Origin: Chloroflexi bacterium CSP1-4
GTDB lineage: Bacteria > Chloroflexota > Limnocylindria > Limnocylindrales > CSP1-4
Reading direction: 5' to 3'
Assembly: GCA_001443375.1 (NCBI GenBank)
Contig: LDXM01000001.1
Coordinates: forward strand, 24,533-88,532
DNA: 64,000 bases
Each line of letters starts with the position of its first letter. Positions within the stretch are counted from its first letter, which is position 1. Both the position numbers and the translations under genes were made by a program. The notes beneath the pieces are model-generated. The model was not told the DNA's origin. It saw nothing but the letters and a program-made list of their open reading frames with translations, and did not search any database. This document shows, piece after piece, positions 1 to 8,796 of the stretch.

Positions 1-6
1 CCTGCC

Positions 7-807
7 GTGACGGCGCGCGCAGCCCGCGCAGCCCGCGCCGGGACGCAGCCCCAGGGGCGCTCCGTCGAGGCGCGCCTGGCCCGGCTCCACCTGCGGACCG
101 GGATGCTCGCGCTCGCGCGCGCGGAGCTCGAGACGCTGGCCGCCCGGGGCGAGTTGGACTCGACCGCCCTGGCCGACCTCGCCGAGGCGCGCTGGCGGAG
201 CGGCGACCTGCCCGGCGGCGGCGAGGCTGCGGTGGCCCACCTCGACGGCGGCGGCGCCGAGCCGATCGCCCTCGTCGTGGCTGCCGAGGCGCTGGCCGCC
301 CGCGGCCGTACCGCCGACGCGCGGGCCACGGCCGAACGGCTGCTGGCGGTGCTCGCGGGCGCCGGCGACGACCCTCTCGAGCCCCTCTTCGCGGGACAGC
401 CGCGCAGCGCGGCCTGGCCGGCCACGGAGGTCGAGACGGTGCGCTCCGGGGCAGCCGGGTCCGGAGGCGCGCTGGGGTCGACGGCCGGTCGGGCCGGCAG
501 CGCGGAGGCATCGCCCCGCGACGAGGTCGCCACGGTCGAGGCGGCCATCGCCGCCGGGGACCTGCGCGGCGTGGCGGTCCGCCTCGGCATCATCCTGCGC
601 GACGAGGGCGCCCTGGCGCCGCTCGTCCTCTCCCTGGCCGACCGCGCCCTCGCCCGCAGCGAGCGCGCCGGAGCCACCGCAGCAGCGCTCCATCTCGTCC
701 GCGGCGATGCCTTCCGGTCCATGGGCCGGGAGATCGAGGCGTCCGCCGCCTTCCAGAGATCCAGGCAGGCCCTCACGGGCGCTGCCCTCGATGAGGGAGA
801 ATCGTGA
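7..807 (+). CDS. TPR-like hypothetical protein (5' end may lie outside the window)
   Basis: Ala/Leu-rich helical repeats (ARLHLRTGMLALARAELETLAARGELD...); ORF open to the window edge; overlaps ndk start. Confidence 0.5.
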   Translation: MTARAARAARAGTQPQGRSVEARLARLHLRTGMLALARAELETLAARGELDSTALADLAEARWRSGDLPGGGEAAVAHLDGGGAEPIALVVAAEALAARGRTADARATAERLLAVLAGAGDDPLEPLFAGQPRSAAWPATEVETVRSGAAGSGGALGSTAGRAGSAEASPRDEVATVEAAIAAGDLRGVAVRLGIILRDEGALAPLVLSLADRALARSERAGATAAALHLVRGDAFRSMGREIEASAAFQRSRQALTGAALDEGES

Positions 808-1265
808 ACGAACGCACCCTGGTCCTCGTCAAGCCCGATGGCGTGCAGCGCCTCCTGGTCGGCCGCATCCTGCAGCGCTACGAGGATCGTGGCCTGAAGA
901 TCGTGGGGCTCAAGCTCGTGCTGATCAACCGCGACCTCGCCGAGCGCCACTACGCGATCCATAGCGAACGGCCGTTCTTCCGCGGCCTGGTCGACTTCAT
1001 CAGCTCCGCTCCACTCGTGGCGGCCGTGCTCGAGGGCCCCAACGCGGTGGCCGTCGTGCGCGCCGTCAACGGCGCGACCCGCCCCGCTGAGGCGGCGCCC
1101 GGCACGATCCGCGGCGACTTCGCCCTCGAGACGGCGCAGAACCTCGTCCACGCGTCGGACAGCATCGACACGGCGGCGCAGGAGCTGGCCCTCTGGTTCA
1201 CGCCGGCCGAGCTGTTCGACTACGACCGCGACGTGGACCGCTGGGTGCTCGCACCGGAGGACTGA
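804..1265 (+). CDS. ndk: Nucleoside diphosphate kinase
   Basis: NERTLVLVKPDGVQR, ATRPAEAAPGTIRGDF and the catalytic His region NLVHASDS; GTGA overlap with upstream ORF. Confidence 0.95.
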   Translation: MNERTLVLVKPDGVQRLLVGRILQRYEDRGLKIVGLKLVLINRDLAERHYAIHSERPFFRGLVDFISSAPLVAAVLEGPNAVAVVRAVNGATRPAEAAPGTIRGDFALETAQNLVHASDSIDTAAQELALWFTPAELFDYDRDVDRWVLAPED

Positions 1266-1269
1266 GCGG

Positions 1270-2742
1270 CTAGAGACCCGGCAGCGGGCCCGCGCCGGGG
1301 GGTCGGCCGGCCGCGGCCTCCGCGAGACCACCGACGCCGAGTGCCACGGCGAGCGCGGCGAGCGCCAGCAGCCCCGTCACGGCCGAGGCGATGGGCACCC
1401 GGTCGAGCTGCCACGCGAGGGCCGCGCGCCGGACGATCTGGCGCGCCCTGGCGCGCCAGGCGGTCGGGGCCTCCCTCTCGTCGGCCGGCAGCATCACGGG
1501 TCGCTCGCTTCGACCGGCGGCCACGGCCGGCCCGGGCGCCTGGGCGCCGACCCAGGCCAGGCGCGCCAGCGGCAACAGCGGGAGGGCGCCGAGGACCAGG
1601 ACGAGCGCGCCGAGTGGCTCCCCCACGGCCAGCACGGCCAGCGTGCGGCGCGCCTCGAAGGGCAGCATCCCGGGCAGCCCGATGCCCACCAGGACGGCGA
1701 CCGCGAGGGCGATCCCCAACGACGGCGTGCGCCGCAGCCAGCCGTGCAGCTCGCGGCCATGGCGGGTCCCGTCGGCGCCTTCGAGACCCAGGATGGCCAG
1801 GGCCATGACCGTGCGCGAGAGGGCCAGGCAGAGGAGCCACGTCCGCGCTGCCGGCCACACGGCGGGATCGGCGCCGGCGAGGGCGAGGAGCACGAACCCG
1901 CCATCGGCCACGAGGCCGTAGCCGAGGACGCGGGCCAGATCGTCATCGAGGATCGCCACGACGCCGGCCGCGAAGATGGTCACGACCGCCACGAGCGCCA
2001 CGATGAGGCGGGGCCCTGTCAGGTCGCCGGCCACGGGCGCGGGCCCGAGCTGTGCCCAGCCGAGGGCGACGATGGCGAATGCCGCCGGCAACCAGGCGGC
2101 CGCCAGCGGCACGGCCGCCAGGCGCGCCGTCCCGACGAGGCGGGCCAGCGGCACGTGGAAGGGGACCGCCCCGAGCCGGAGGGCCAGCGCCGCGGCCATC
2201 AGGAGGACGCCGGCGGCCACCGCGCCCGAGGACAGGAAGATGGCGTCGTCCCCGATCCAGGCCACCGCCAGCAGCGCGCCCGCGCCGGCCACGGCGACGC
2301 TGCGCAGGCCGTCAGCGCTGACGCGCAACGTGGGCATGGTGATGGGCCCTCCGAGCGTCGCCACGAGCCCGAGGCAGCCCGCCGCGGTGGCCGCGAGGAT
2401 GGCGGCGGCCCCGTCGGTGACAGTCAGCGCCACGGCCGCGGCACCGAGACCGCCGAGCGCGGCGAACGGCAGGTTGCGCTGCCCGCCATGGGCCCGGCTG
2501 ACCAGTTCCACCGCAAGCAGGGCGACGGCGGCGGCGATCAGCCAGAGGCGCGCATACGGCGTCACCACGAGCTGGGCAGCCCCGACCGCGAGAGTCGCAT
2601 CGGCCGGCATCGCGACCGCCGCGATGACGAACCCGGCCAGCGCGGCGATCCCGACGCCCGGGGCCCCGCCGGCGCGGCCGCGGGCGAGGAAGGTGCCGGC
2701 GGTCCCGGCGGCGGCCACGATGAGCAGCGCCAGCAGGGCCAT
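1270..2742 (-). CDS. NuoN/MrpD-like proton-conducting membrane protein
   Basis: Multi-TM protein with antiporter-like helices (FLSSGAVAAGVLLMAAALALRLGAVPFHVPLARLVG; DDDLARVLGYGLVADGGFVLLAL); start taken at MALLALLIV. Confidence 0.6.
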   Translation of the reverse strand: MALLALLIVAAAGTAGTFLARGRAGGAPGVGIAALAGFVIAAVAMPADATLAVGAAQLVVTPYARLWLIAAAVALLAVELVSRAHGGQRNLPFAALGGLGAAAVALTVTDGAAAILAATAAGCLGLVATLGGPITMPTLRVSADGLRSVAVAGAGALLAVAWIGDDAIFLSSGAVAAGVLLMAAALALRLGAVPFHVPLARLVGTARLAAVPLAAAWLPAAFAIVALGWAQLGPAPVAGDLTGPRLIVALVAVVTIFAAGVVAILDDDLARVLGYGLVADGGFVLLALAGADPAVWPAARTWLLCLALSRTVMALAILGLEGADGTRHGRELHGWLRRTPSLGIALAVAVLVGIGLPGMLPFEARRTLAVLAVGEPLGALVLVLGALPLLPLARLAWVGAQAPGPAVAAGRSERPVMLPADEREAPTAWRARARQIVRRAALAWQLDRVPIASAVTGLLALAALAVALGVGGLAEAAAGRPPGAGPLPGL

Positions 2743-2746
2743 CGTG

Positions 2747-3367
2747 TCAGCCGGCGTCGCGCAGGTCGCGCGGCCGGTCGGCCAGCTCGAGGTCGTGGCG
2801 TACGCGCCCGCCGACCACGGCCAACCACGTCGTGGCTCCGGCGACCGCAAGCAGCGCGCCGGCGAGGGCCAGCTCGAGGGCGGCGCGCTCGCCGCCGCCG
2901 AAGGCTGGGACGGCCGTCGCGCCGGCCGCGAGCGCGAGCATGGCGCCGATGCCCAGGCGGAGCGTGTCGTGCCCGAAACACAGCAGTGTCAGCCCGGCGG
3001 TGCCGAGGGCGACCGCCGTTGCCAGGGCGACGGCGGAGCCGCGCGCATCCGGCATGGTCGATCCGAGGAGCAGGCCCAGGAGCCACGCGGCGAGCACGAT
3101 CGCCACCTCGGTCGTGCCGCCCAGGCGGATGGGGCCGATGAGGGATGTCGTGCGCCGCACCGCATGGTCGAGGAGGAGGAGGGCGAGCAGCACGGCCACG
3201 GTCCGGAAGGCGAGCAAGAGCGGGTCTGGGATGCCGCCCACCGCGAGCGGCAGCCCGAGCAGCGCCACGCCCAGACCGACCACCGTCAGCCGGCCGTGCG
3301 TGGCCCGCAGCGCGGCAGCGGCGCCGAGGAGCACGAGGATCGCGGCGGCGATGGGGATGGGCGCCAT
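2747..3367 (-). CDS. HyfE-like hydrogenase-4/complex I-type membrane protein
   Basis: MAPIPIAAAILVLLGAAAALRATHGRLTVVGLGVALLGLPLAVGG...; 6-7 predicted TM helices, directly upstream of the NuoN-like gene. Confidence 0.45.
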   Translation of the reverse strand: MAPIPIAAAILVLLGAAAALRATHGRLTVVGLGVALLGLPLAVGGIPDPLLLAFRTVAVLLALLLLDHAVRRTTSLIGPIRLGGTTEVAIVLAAWLLGLLLGSTMPDARGSAVALATAVALGTAGLTLLCFGHDTLRLGIGAMLALAAGATAVPAFGGGERAALELALAGALLAVAGATTWLAVVGGRVRHDLELADRPRDLRDAG

Positions 3368-3383
3368 GGCCCCCGCCCGGGCG

Positions 3384-4022
3384 TCAGGCGGCTCGAGCCG
3401 GCCGGAAGCGGGTCGCGTCCGCCGGTTCGCGGTCATCGGCCCCGATGTGGACCCCCGAGGGACCCGTGGCGGGCACGCCGATGTAGCTCGGGGTCTCGAG
3501 GAAGGTGAACGTGCTGATGGGCCAGTAGCGCACGACGGCCCGGCCGATGACGTCGTCGCGGGCGACGAAGCCGAAGACCCGCGAGTCGGTGGAATCGCTG
3601 CGATGGTCGCCCAGCGCGAAGTAGCTGTCGGGGGGCACGACCACCACGTCACCCTGGGTGCCCGGCTCGGTCGGCCCGCCGAAGACGTAGGGCTCGTCGA
3701 GCGGGATCCCATTGACGTAAACGCTTCCATCCCTGATCGCGACGCGGTCGCCGGGCAGGCCGATGACGCGCTTGATGAACGGCACGTCGTGCGTCTCTTC
3801 GGGCGGCCAGAAGACGATGATGTCGCCTCTCGAGTAGTCGTCCCAGCGCGGCGAGAGCTTGTCGATGAGGACGTACTGGCCCGGCTCGAGCGTCTGTTCC
3901 ATGCTCATCTGCTCGATGCGGTAGGGCTGGGCCACGAAGTTCTGGATGACGAGGAAGATGATGACGGTCAGGACGAGGGTTTCGACCACCTCGAACAGGC
4001 AGCCGAGCGGACGTTTGCTCAC
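3384..4022 (-). CDS. lepB: Signal peptidase I
   Basis: N-terminal TM, QMSMEQTLEPGQYVLIDKL (catalytic Ser region), RGDIIVF, FIKRVIGLPGD, ALGDHRSDSTDSR box; GTG start VSKRPLGC. Confidence 0.9.
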   Translation of the reverse strand: MSKRPLGCLFEVVETLVLTVIIFLVIQNFVAQPYRIEQMSMEQTLEPGQYVLIDKLSPRWDDYSRGDIIVFWPPEETHDVPFIKRVIGLPGDRVAIRDGSVYVNGIPLDEPYVFGGPTEPGTQGDVVVVPPDSYFALGDHRSDSTDSRVFGFVARDDVIGRAVVRYWPISTFTFLETPSYIGVPATGPSGVHIGADDREPADATRFRPARAA

Positions 4023-4302
4023 AAGACGGGGAGTATAGGGGCGCCGGCCCGGCCCGGCCCCGCGTGCGGGCACGGCCGGGGCGCGGGGTGGAAGATCGGT
4101 GCATACCGGGGCCCCGGACCCGCCCCAGGCACGATTTGATACACTCCCGCCGATCGATCCCGGGCCCCGACCGCGGGCACGTTACCTGTCTGCCGCAGCG
4201 CGCCGTTCCGGCCCGCTGAGGGATCAGGCCCAAGGTGGCGCCGGCAGACCCCCATCACGATCGGCCGCTGCTGACGGCCGCAACCGAGGAGGCTCATCCA
4301 CC

Positions 4303-6525
4303 GTGCAGATCGCGACCGCGATCCAATGGATCATCCCGATCGCGGGCATCGCCGCGGTCCTCTTCGCCGGATACCTGGCGCGTGACGTCGTCTCGCGCGA
4401 CAAGGGGACCCAGGCGATGCAGGACGTGGCCGGCACCATCTACGAGGGTGCCGTGGCGTTCATCAAGCGCCAGTACCGCACCATCGGCCTGCTCGCCATC
4501 GGGGGCGGCGTCGTCATCGGCCTTGTCATCGGCCTCGTCGAGGGCAAGGAGGTCGCTGACACTGACATCGTCGGCATGGAGCTCGGCGTGCGCACCGGCG
4601 TGGCCTTCCTCGTCGGCGCCATCTGCTCCATGGCCTCGGGCATCATCGGCATGTACATCAGCGTCAAGGCGAATCTGCGCACGGCGGCCGCGGCGCGCCA
4701 CAGCCTCGTCGGCGCGGTGACCGTGGCCATGCGTGGCGGCGCCGTCTCCGGCTTCCTCGTGGTCGCCCTGTCGCTGCTCGGCGTATGGGGCATCTTCGCC
4801 CTTTACGGCGGCTTCGAGAACCCGGCCCAGGCCCCCTTCCTCATCGTCGGCTTCGGCTTCGGCGCCTCCTTCGTGGCCCTCTTCGCCCAGCTCGGCGGCG
4901 GGATCTATACCAAGGCCGCCGACGTCGGCGCGGACCTCGTGGGCAAGATCGAGGCGGGCATCCCCGAGGACGATCCGCGCAACGCCGCCGTCGTGGCCGA
5001 CCTCGTGGGCGACAACGTGGGCGATTGCGCCGGCCGCGGCGCCGACCTCTTCGAGTCCACCGCCGCCGAGAACATCGGGGCCATGATCCTCGGCGTGGCC
5101 GTCTACGGCATCGCCGTGGCCGCGGGCTGGCCGAACCCGGAGACGTGGATCTTCTTCCCCCTCGTCGTGCGCGCCTTCGGCCTGCTGGGCACGATCCTGG
5201 CCATCCTCTCGCTGCGCGGCCGCGAGGACGAGGACCCCATGCGGATCCTCAACCGCGGCTACTGGGTGACGACAGTGCTCTCCGCGCTGGGCCTGTTCGT
5301 CACGACCAACCTGATGATGCAGACGCCCGGCGCGGTCGGCGCCAACGGCATCCCGGCCTGGCTCTGGTTCTTCGGCGCCGGCGTGGTCGGCCTGGCCACC
5401 AGTGTCGCCTTCGTCTACATCACGCAGTACTACACGGCCGGCGCCTGGCGGCCGGTCAAGGAGATCGCCGAGGCCAGCAAGACGGGGCCGGCCACGAACA
5501 TCATCTCGGGCACGGCCGTCGGCTTCGAGACGACCGCCGTCACGGCCATCACCATCGGCATCGCCCTGTTCGTGAGCCATTGGTTCGGCGCGCAGGCCGG
5601 TCTCGAGAACGCCGCGGGCCACAACGTCGGCGGCATCTTCGGCACCGCGGTGGCCACCATGGCCATGCTCATGACCACGGCCTACATCCTGGCCATGGAC
5701 ACCTTCGGCCCCATCACCGACAACGCTGGCGGTATCGCCCAGTTCAGCCGGGCCGAGGAGAGCGCCCGCCACATCACCGACCGCCTCGACGCGGTAGGCA
5801 ACACTACCAAGGCGCTCACCAAGGGCTACGCCATCGCCTCGGCGAGCCTGGCCGCGTTCCTGCTCTTCAACGCCTACATCGACAAGGTCAACCTCATCCT
5901 GGGCCGCCAGATCGCGGCCGGCAAGGAGGGCGTTGAGCTCCTGCTGGCCGTGGACCTGGCCAACGTCAGCGTCTTCATCGCCGCCCTCATCGGCGCCATG
6001 CTGGCCTTCTTCTTCAGTTCGCTGGCCATCCGCGCCGTGGGCACGACGGCGCAGGCGATCATCGTCGAGGTGCGCCGCCAGTTCCGCGAGATGCCGGGCA
6101 TCATGGACTACAGCCAGCGGCCCGACTACGCCCGGGTCGTGGACATCACCACGCAGGCCGCCCTGCGGCAGATGGTGCTGCCCGGCGCCGTGGCCGTGGC
6201 CACGCCGATCATCGTCGGGCTGCTGCTCGGCTACCAGGCCATCGCCGGACTCCTGATGGTGGGCACGATCAGCGGCGTCCTGCTCGCCACGGTCCTCAAC
6301 AACGGCGGCGGCGCGTGGGATAACGCCAAGAAGTACATCGAGGCCGGGCACCTGACCGACGACGCCGGCAACGTCCTGGGCAAGGGCAGCGCCGCCCACG
6401 CCGCGGCAGTCGTGGGCGACACGGTGGGCGATCCCTTCAAGGACACCGCGGGCCCGTCGCTCCACGTGCTGGTCAAGCTGCTGGCGACGATCACGCTCGT
6501 GCTCGCGCCCCTCTTCATCCGCTAG
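4303..6525 (+). CDS. hppA: Membrane-bound proton-translocating pyrophosphatase, K+-independent type
   Basis: DDPRNAAVVADLVGDNVGDCAGRGADLFES and GDTVGDPFKDTAGPS; GNTTKA motif (Lys) marks the K+-independent class. Confidence 0.95.
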   Translation: MQIATAIQWIIPIAGIAAVLFAGYLARDVVSRDKGTQAMQDVAGTIYEGAVAFIKRQYRTIGLLAIGGGVVIGLVIGLVEGKEVADTDIVGMELGVRTGVAFLVGAICSMASGIIGMYISVKANLRTAAAARHSLVGAVTVAMRGGAVSGFLVVALSLLGVWGIFALYGGFENPAQAPFLIVGFGFGASFVALFAQLGGGIYTKAADVGADLVGKIEAGIPEDDPRNAAVVADLVGDNVGDCAGRGADLFESTAAENIGAMILGVAVYGIAVAAGWPNPETWIFFPLVVRAFGLLGTILAILSLRGREDEDPMRILNRGYWVTTVLSALGLFVTTNLMMQTPGAVGANGIPAWLWFFGAGVVGLATSVAFVYITQYYTAGAWRPVKEIAEASKTGPATNIISGTAVGFETTAVTAITIGIALFVSHWFGAQAGLENAAGHNVGGIFGTAVATMAMLMTTAYILAMDTFGPITDNAGGIAQFSRAEESARHITDRLDAVGNTTKALTKGYAIASASLAAFLLFNAYIDKVNLILGRQIAAGKEGVELLLAVDLANVSVFIAALIGAMLAFFFSSLAIRAVGTTAQAIIVEVRRQFREMPGIMDYSQRPDYARVVDITTQAALRQMVLPGAVAVATPIIVGLLLGYQAIAGLLMVGTISGVLLATVLNNGGGAWDNAKKYIEAGHLTDDAGNVLGKGSAAHAAAVVGDTVGDPFKDTAGPSLHVLVKLLATITLVLAPLFIR

Positions 6526-6579
6526 GAGCACCGATAACGCCGGTCGGGCCTCGCGCTCGCCCGACGAGACGGCCCGGCG

Positions 6580-7407
6580 ATGGACACGATCCTTCAGGCG
6601 GCCCTCATCGGGGTCCTGCAGGGACTCACCGAGTTCCTGCCCATCTCGTCGTCGGCACACCTCATCCTCGTGCCCCGGTTCCTTGGCTGGGACGACCCGT
6701 TCCTGAACTCGGCGGCGTTCGACGTGATGCTTCACGTGGGCACGCTGGTGGCCCTCCTGGCGTACTTCCGGACAGACCTGCTGCGACTCCTGCGAGCTGG
6801 TGCGGCGAGCCTGCGAGATCGCTCGCTGGCCGGCGACCCGGAGCGATGGCTGGCCTGGCTCCTCGTCGTCTCGGTCGTGCCGGCGGCGCTGCTGGGCGCC
6901 ACGCTGGAGTCCTTCTTCGACACGTACTTCCGCGAGCGGCCAGCGTTCATCGGCCTGCTCCTGGTCGCGGGCGCGGCCATCCTCTGGCTTGCCGAGCGTC
7001 ATGGCCGCCGGGACCGTGGGCTGCTCCAGCTGCGCTTCGGCGACGCGCTGGCCATCGGCGCGGCGCAGGCCCTGGCGCTCTTCCCGGGCATCAGCCGCTC
7101 GGGCATCACCATCGCCGCCGGGCTCTTCCTCGGCCTGGAGCGCCCGGCCGCCGCCCGCTTCTCGTTCCTCATGGCCACCCCGGTCATCGCCGGCGCCGGC
7201 CTGTGGAAGGCGCGCTCACTGCTCGCCGCCGGCGGCCTCGTGGGCGAGCCGGTCGTCCTGCTCGCGGGCATGCTCGCGGCGGCGGTGTCCGGCCTCCTGG
7301 CGGTGGCCTTCCTGCTACGGTACCTGCGCACGAACTCGACCGGCATCTTCATCGTCTACCGGCTCGTCTTCGCGGCCGTCGTCTTCGGCCTGCTCCTGGC
7401 CACCTGA
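6580..7407 (+). CDS. uppP: Undecaprenyl-diphosphatase (BacA/UppP)
   Basis: LQGLTEFLPISSSAHLILV and LFPGISRSGITIAAGLFLGL motifs. Confidence 0.95.
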   Translation: MDTILQAALIGVLQGLTEFLPISSSAHLILVPRFLGWDDPFLNSAAFDVMLHVGTLVALLAYFRTDLLRLLRAGAASLRDRSLAGDPERWLAWLLVVSVVPAALLGATLESFFDTYFRERPAFIGLLLVAGAAILWLAERHGRRDRGLLQLRFGDALAIGAAQALALFPGISRSGITIAAGLFLGLERPAAARFSFLMATPVIAGAGLWKARSLLAAGGLVGEPVVLLAGMLAAAVSGLLAVAFLLRYLRTNSTGIFIVYRLVFAAVVFGLLLAT

Positions 7408-7411
7408 CGCG

Positions 7412-7876
7412 ATGGAAGTCATGAAGCAGCTCCGCCAGCAGGCCATCCGGGACCTCATCGTCCGACGCAGGATCCGCACGCAGCAGGAGCTGGCCAACGC
7501 CCTGCGCGACCGCGGCTTCCGGGCCACGCAGGCCACCATCAGTCGCGATGTGGCCGAGCTCGGGCTGGTCAAGCAGGCCCGCGACGGGGTGCTCTGCTAT
7601 GCCCTCCCGCCGCGCCTGGCCGAGACCGAGCCCTCCGCGGAGGATCGCCTGCGCGGTCTGCTGCGCGACCTGCCCATCGAGGTCCACGAGGCCGGCCTGC
7701 TGCTCGTCGTGCGCACCATCCCGGGCAGCGCGCACGCGCTCGCGGCGGCGCTGGATCGAGCCCGCTGGCCGGAGGTCGTCGGCTCCATCGCCGGGGACGA
7801 TACGGTCTTCATCGCCTTGCGCGACCGGACCGCGCGGACGCGCGTCCGCCAGCGGCTGCTGGCGCTGGCCGGGTAG
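7412..7876 (+). CDS. argR: Arginine repressor
   Basis: N-terminal wHTH (TQQELANALRDRGFRATQATISRDVAELGLVK) and C-terminal oligomerisation domain with GDDTVFI. Confidence 0.93.
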   Translation: MEVMKQLRQQAIRDLIVRRRIRTQQELANALRDRGFRATQATISRDVAELGLVKQARDGVLCYALPPRLAETEPSAEDRLRGLLRDLPIEVHEAGLLLVVRTIPGSAHALAAALDRARWPEVVGSIAGDDTVFIALRDRTARTRVRQRLLALAG

Positions 7877-8021
7877 CGGCGCCGGCCGGGCTCGGTGTGG
7901 AGGCCGGGCTCGGTAGGGGCCGGGCTCCGTGTCATGGCCGCGAACCCATTGCCGTCAGGCATAGCTGCGGCGCCAGGAGCGGCCGCGGTCGGCCCCCGGG
8001 TGGCTGCGGCGGGCCGGCTGG

Positions 8022-8122
8022 GCGCGCCGCCATGCGTCCCAGAGATGGATCGGACCCCAGCGACGGCCCCGCAGGACACCGACGGGCGCCTGCGCGCCCC
8101 GCCATGCCCCCCAGAGATGGAA
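8022..8122. repeat. Imperfect intergenic direct repeat, two copies 72 nt apart
   Basis: gcgcgccgccatgcgtcccagagatgga (8022-8049) vs gcgccccgccatgccccccagagatgga (8094-8121), about 3 mismatches in 28 nt. Confidence 0.6.
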
Positions 8123-8190
8123 CCCACGCCGGATGGGCCCGAGGGCGCGCCGCGTCGGCCGGCATTCGACGTTCCGTCGTTTGACGTTCT

Positions 8191-8219
8191 CCGAGGGTGC
8201 ACCTACAATCCGCCGACAC
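8191..8219 (+). promoter_or_regulatory. Sigma70-type promoter for greA
   Basis: TTGACG (8191-8196), 17-nt spacer, TACAAT (8214-8219). Confidence 0.7.
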
Positions 8220-8262
8220 TCGGACTCCTGGTCGCGACCGGTGCGTCGCCGGGCCGGGGGTT

Positions 8263-8310
8263 CGTCCGTTTACACGCCCAGCCGCCCGCTTCGGGCGTGA
8301 GCCACGGACG
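8263..8310 (+). promoter_or_regulatory. Structured greA 5' leader with alternative hairpins
   Basis: Stem 1 CGTCCGT 8263-8269/ACGGACG 8304-8310; stem 2 CACGCCC 8273-8279/GGGCGTG 8293-8299; competing hairpin CGCCCG 8283-8288/CGGGCG 8292-8297. Confidence 0.5.
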
Positions 8311-8322
8311 GGGGAGCCTGTC

Positions 8323-8787
8323 GTGAACTCGAAACCAAGCTACCTCTCCCGGGATGGCCTGAGCAAGCTCCGCGAGGAGCTCGACGTCATGGTCAGTGTC
8401 CGGCGCTCGGAGGTCGCTTCGCGGATCCAGGAGGCGAAGGCGCACGGCGATATCACCGAGAACGCCGAGTACGAGGACGCCAAGAACGAGCAGGCCTTCG
8501 TCGAGGGCCGCATCCAGTCGCTCCAGGCCCTGATCAAGAACGCCATCATCATCGACGAGAACCACTCGACCGACCACGTCGTCATCGGCTCGACGGTGGT
8601 CATCGAATCGCCCGACGGCAAGGAGAAGTACACCATCGTCGGCTCGGCGGAGGCCGCGCCGCGCGACGGCCGGATCTCCAACGAATCGCCCCTCGGGCGG
8701 GCCCTGCTCGGGCGGCGCAAGGGTGAGACAGTCAAGGTCGCCGCCCCGGCGGGCGAGATGGACTTCAAGATCGTCGGCATCAGCTAG
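8323..8787 (+). CDS. greA: Transcription elongation factor GreA
   Basis: LSRDGLSKLREELD...AHGDITENAEYEDAKNEQAFVEGRI; SPLGRALLGRRKGETV; GTG start. Confidence 0.95.
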   Translation: MNSKPSYLSRDGLSKLREELDVMVSVRRSEVASRIQEAKAHGDITENAEYEDAKNEQAFVEGRIQSLQALIKNAIIIDENHSTDHVVIGSTVVIESPDGKEKYTIVGSAEAAPRDGRISNESPLGRALLGRRKGETVKVAAPAGEMDFKIVGIS

Positions 8788-8796
8788 GCTCGGTCG

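Noticed and set aside
4294-7002. 902-aa minus-strand ORF opposite hppA/uppP
   Set aside because: Antisense shadow of well-conserved hppA and uppP; no recognisable domains.
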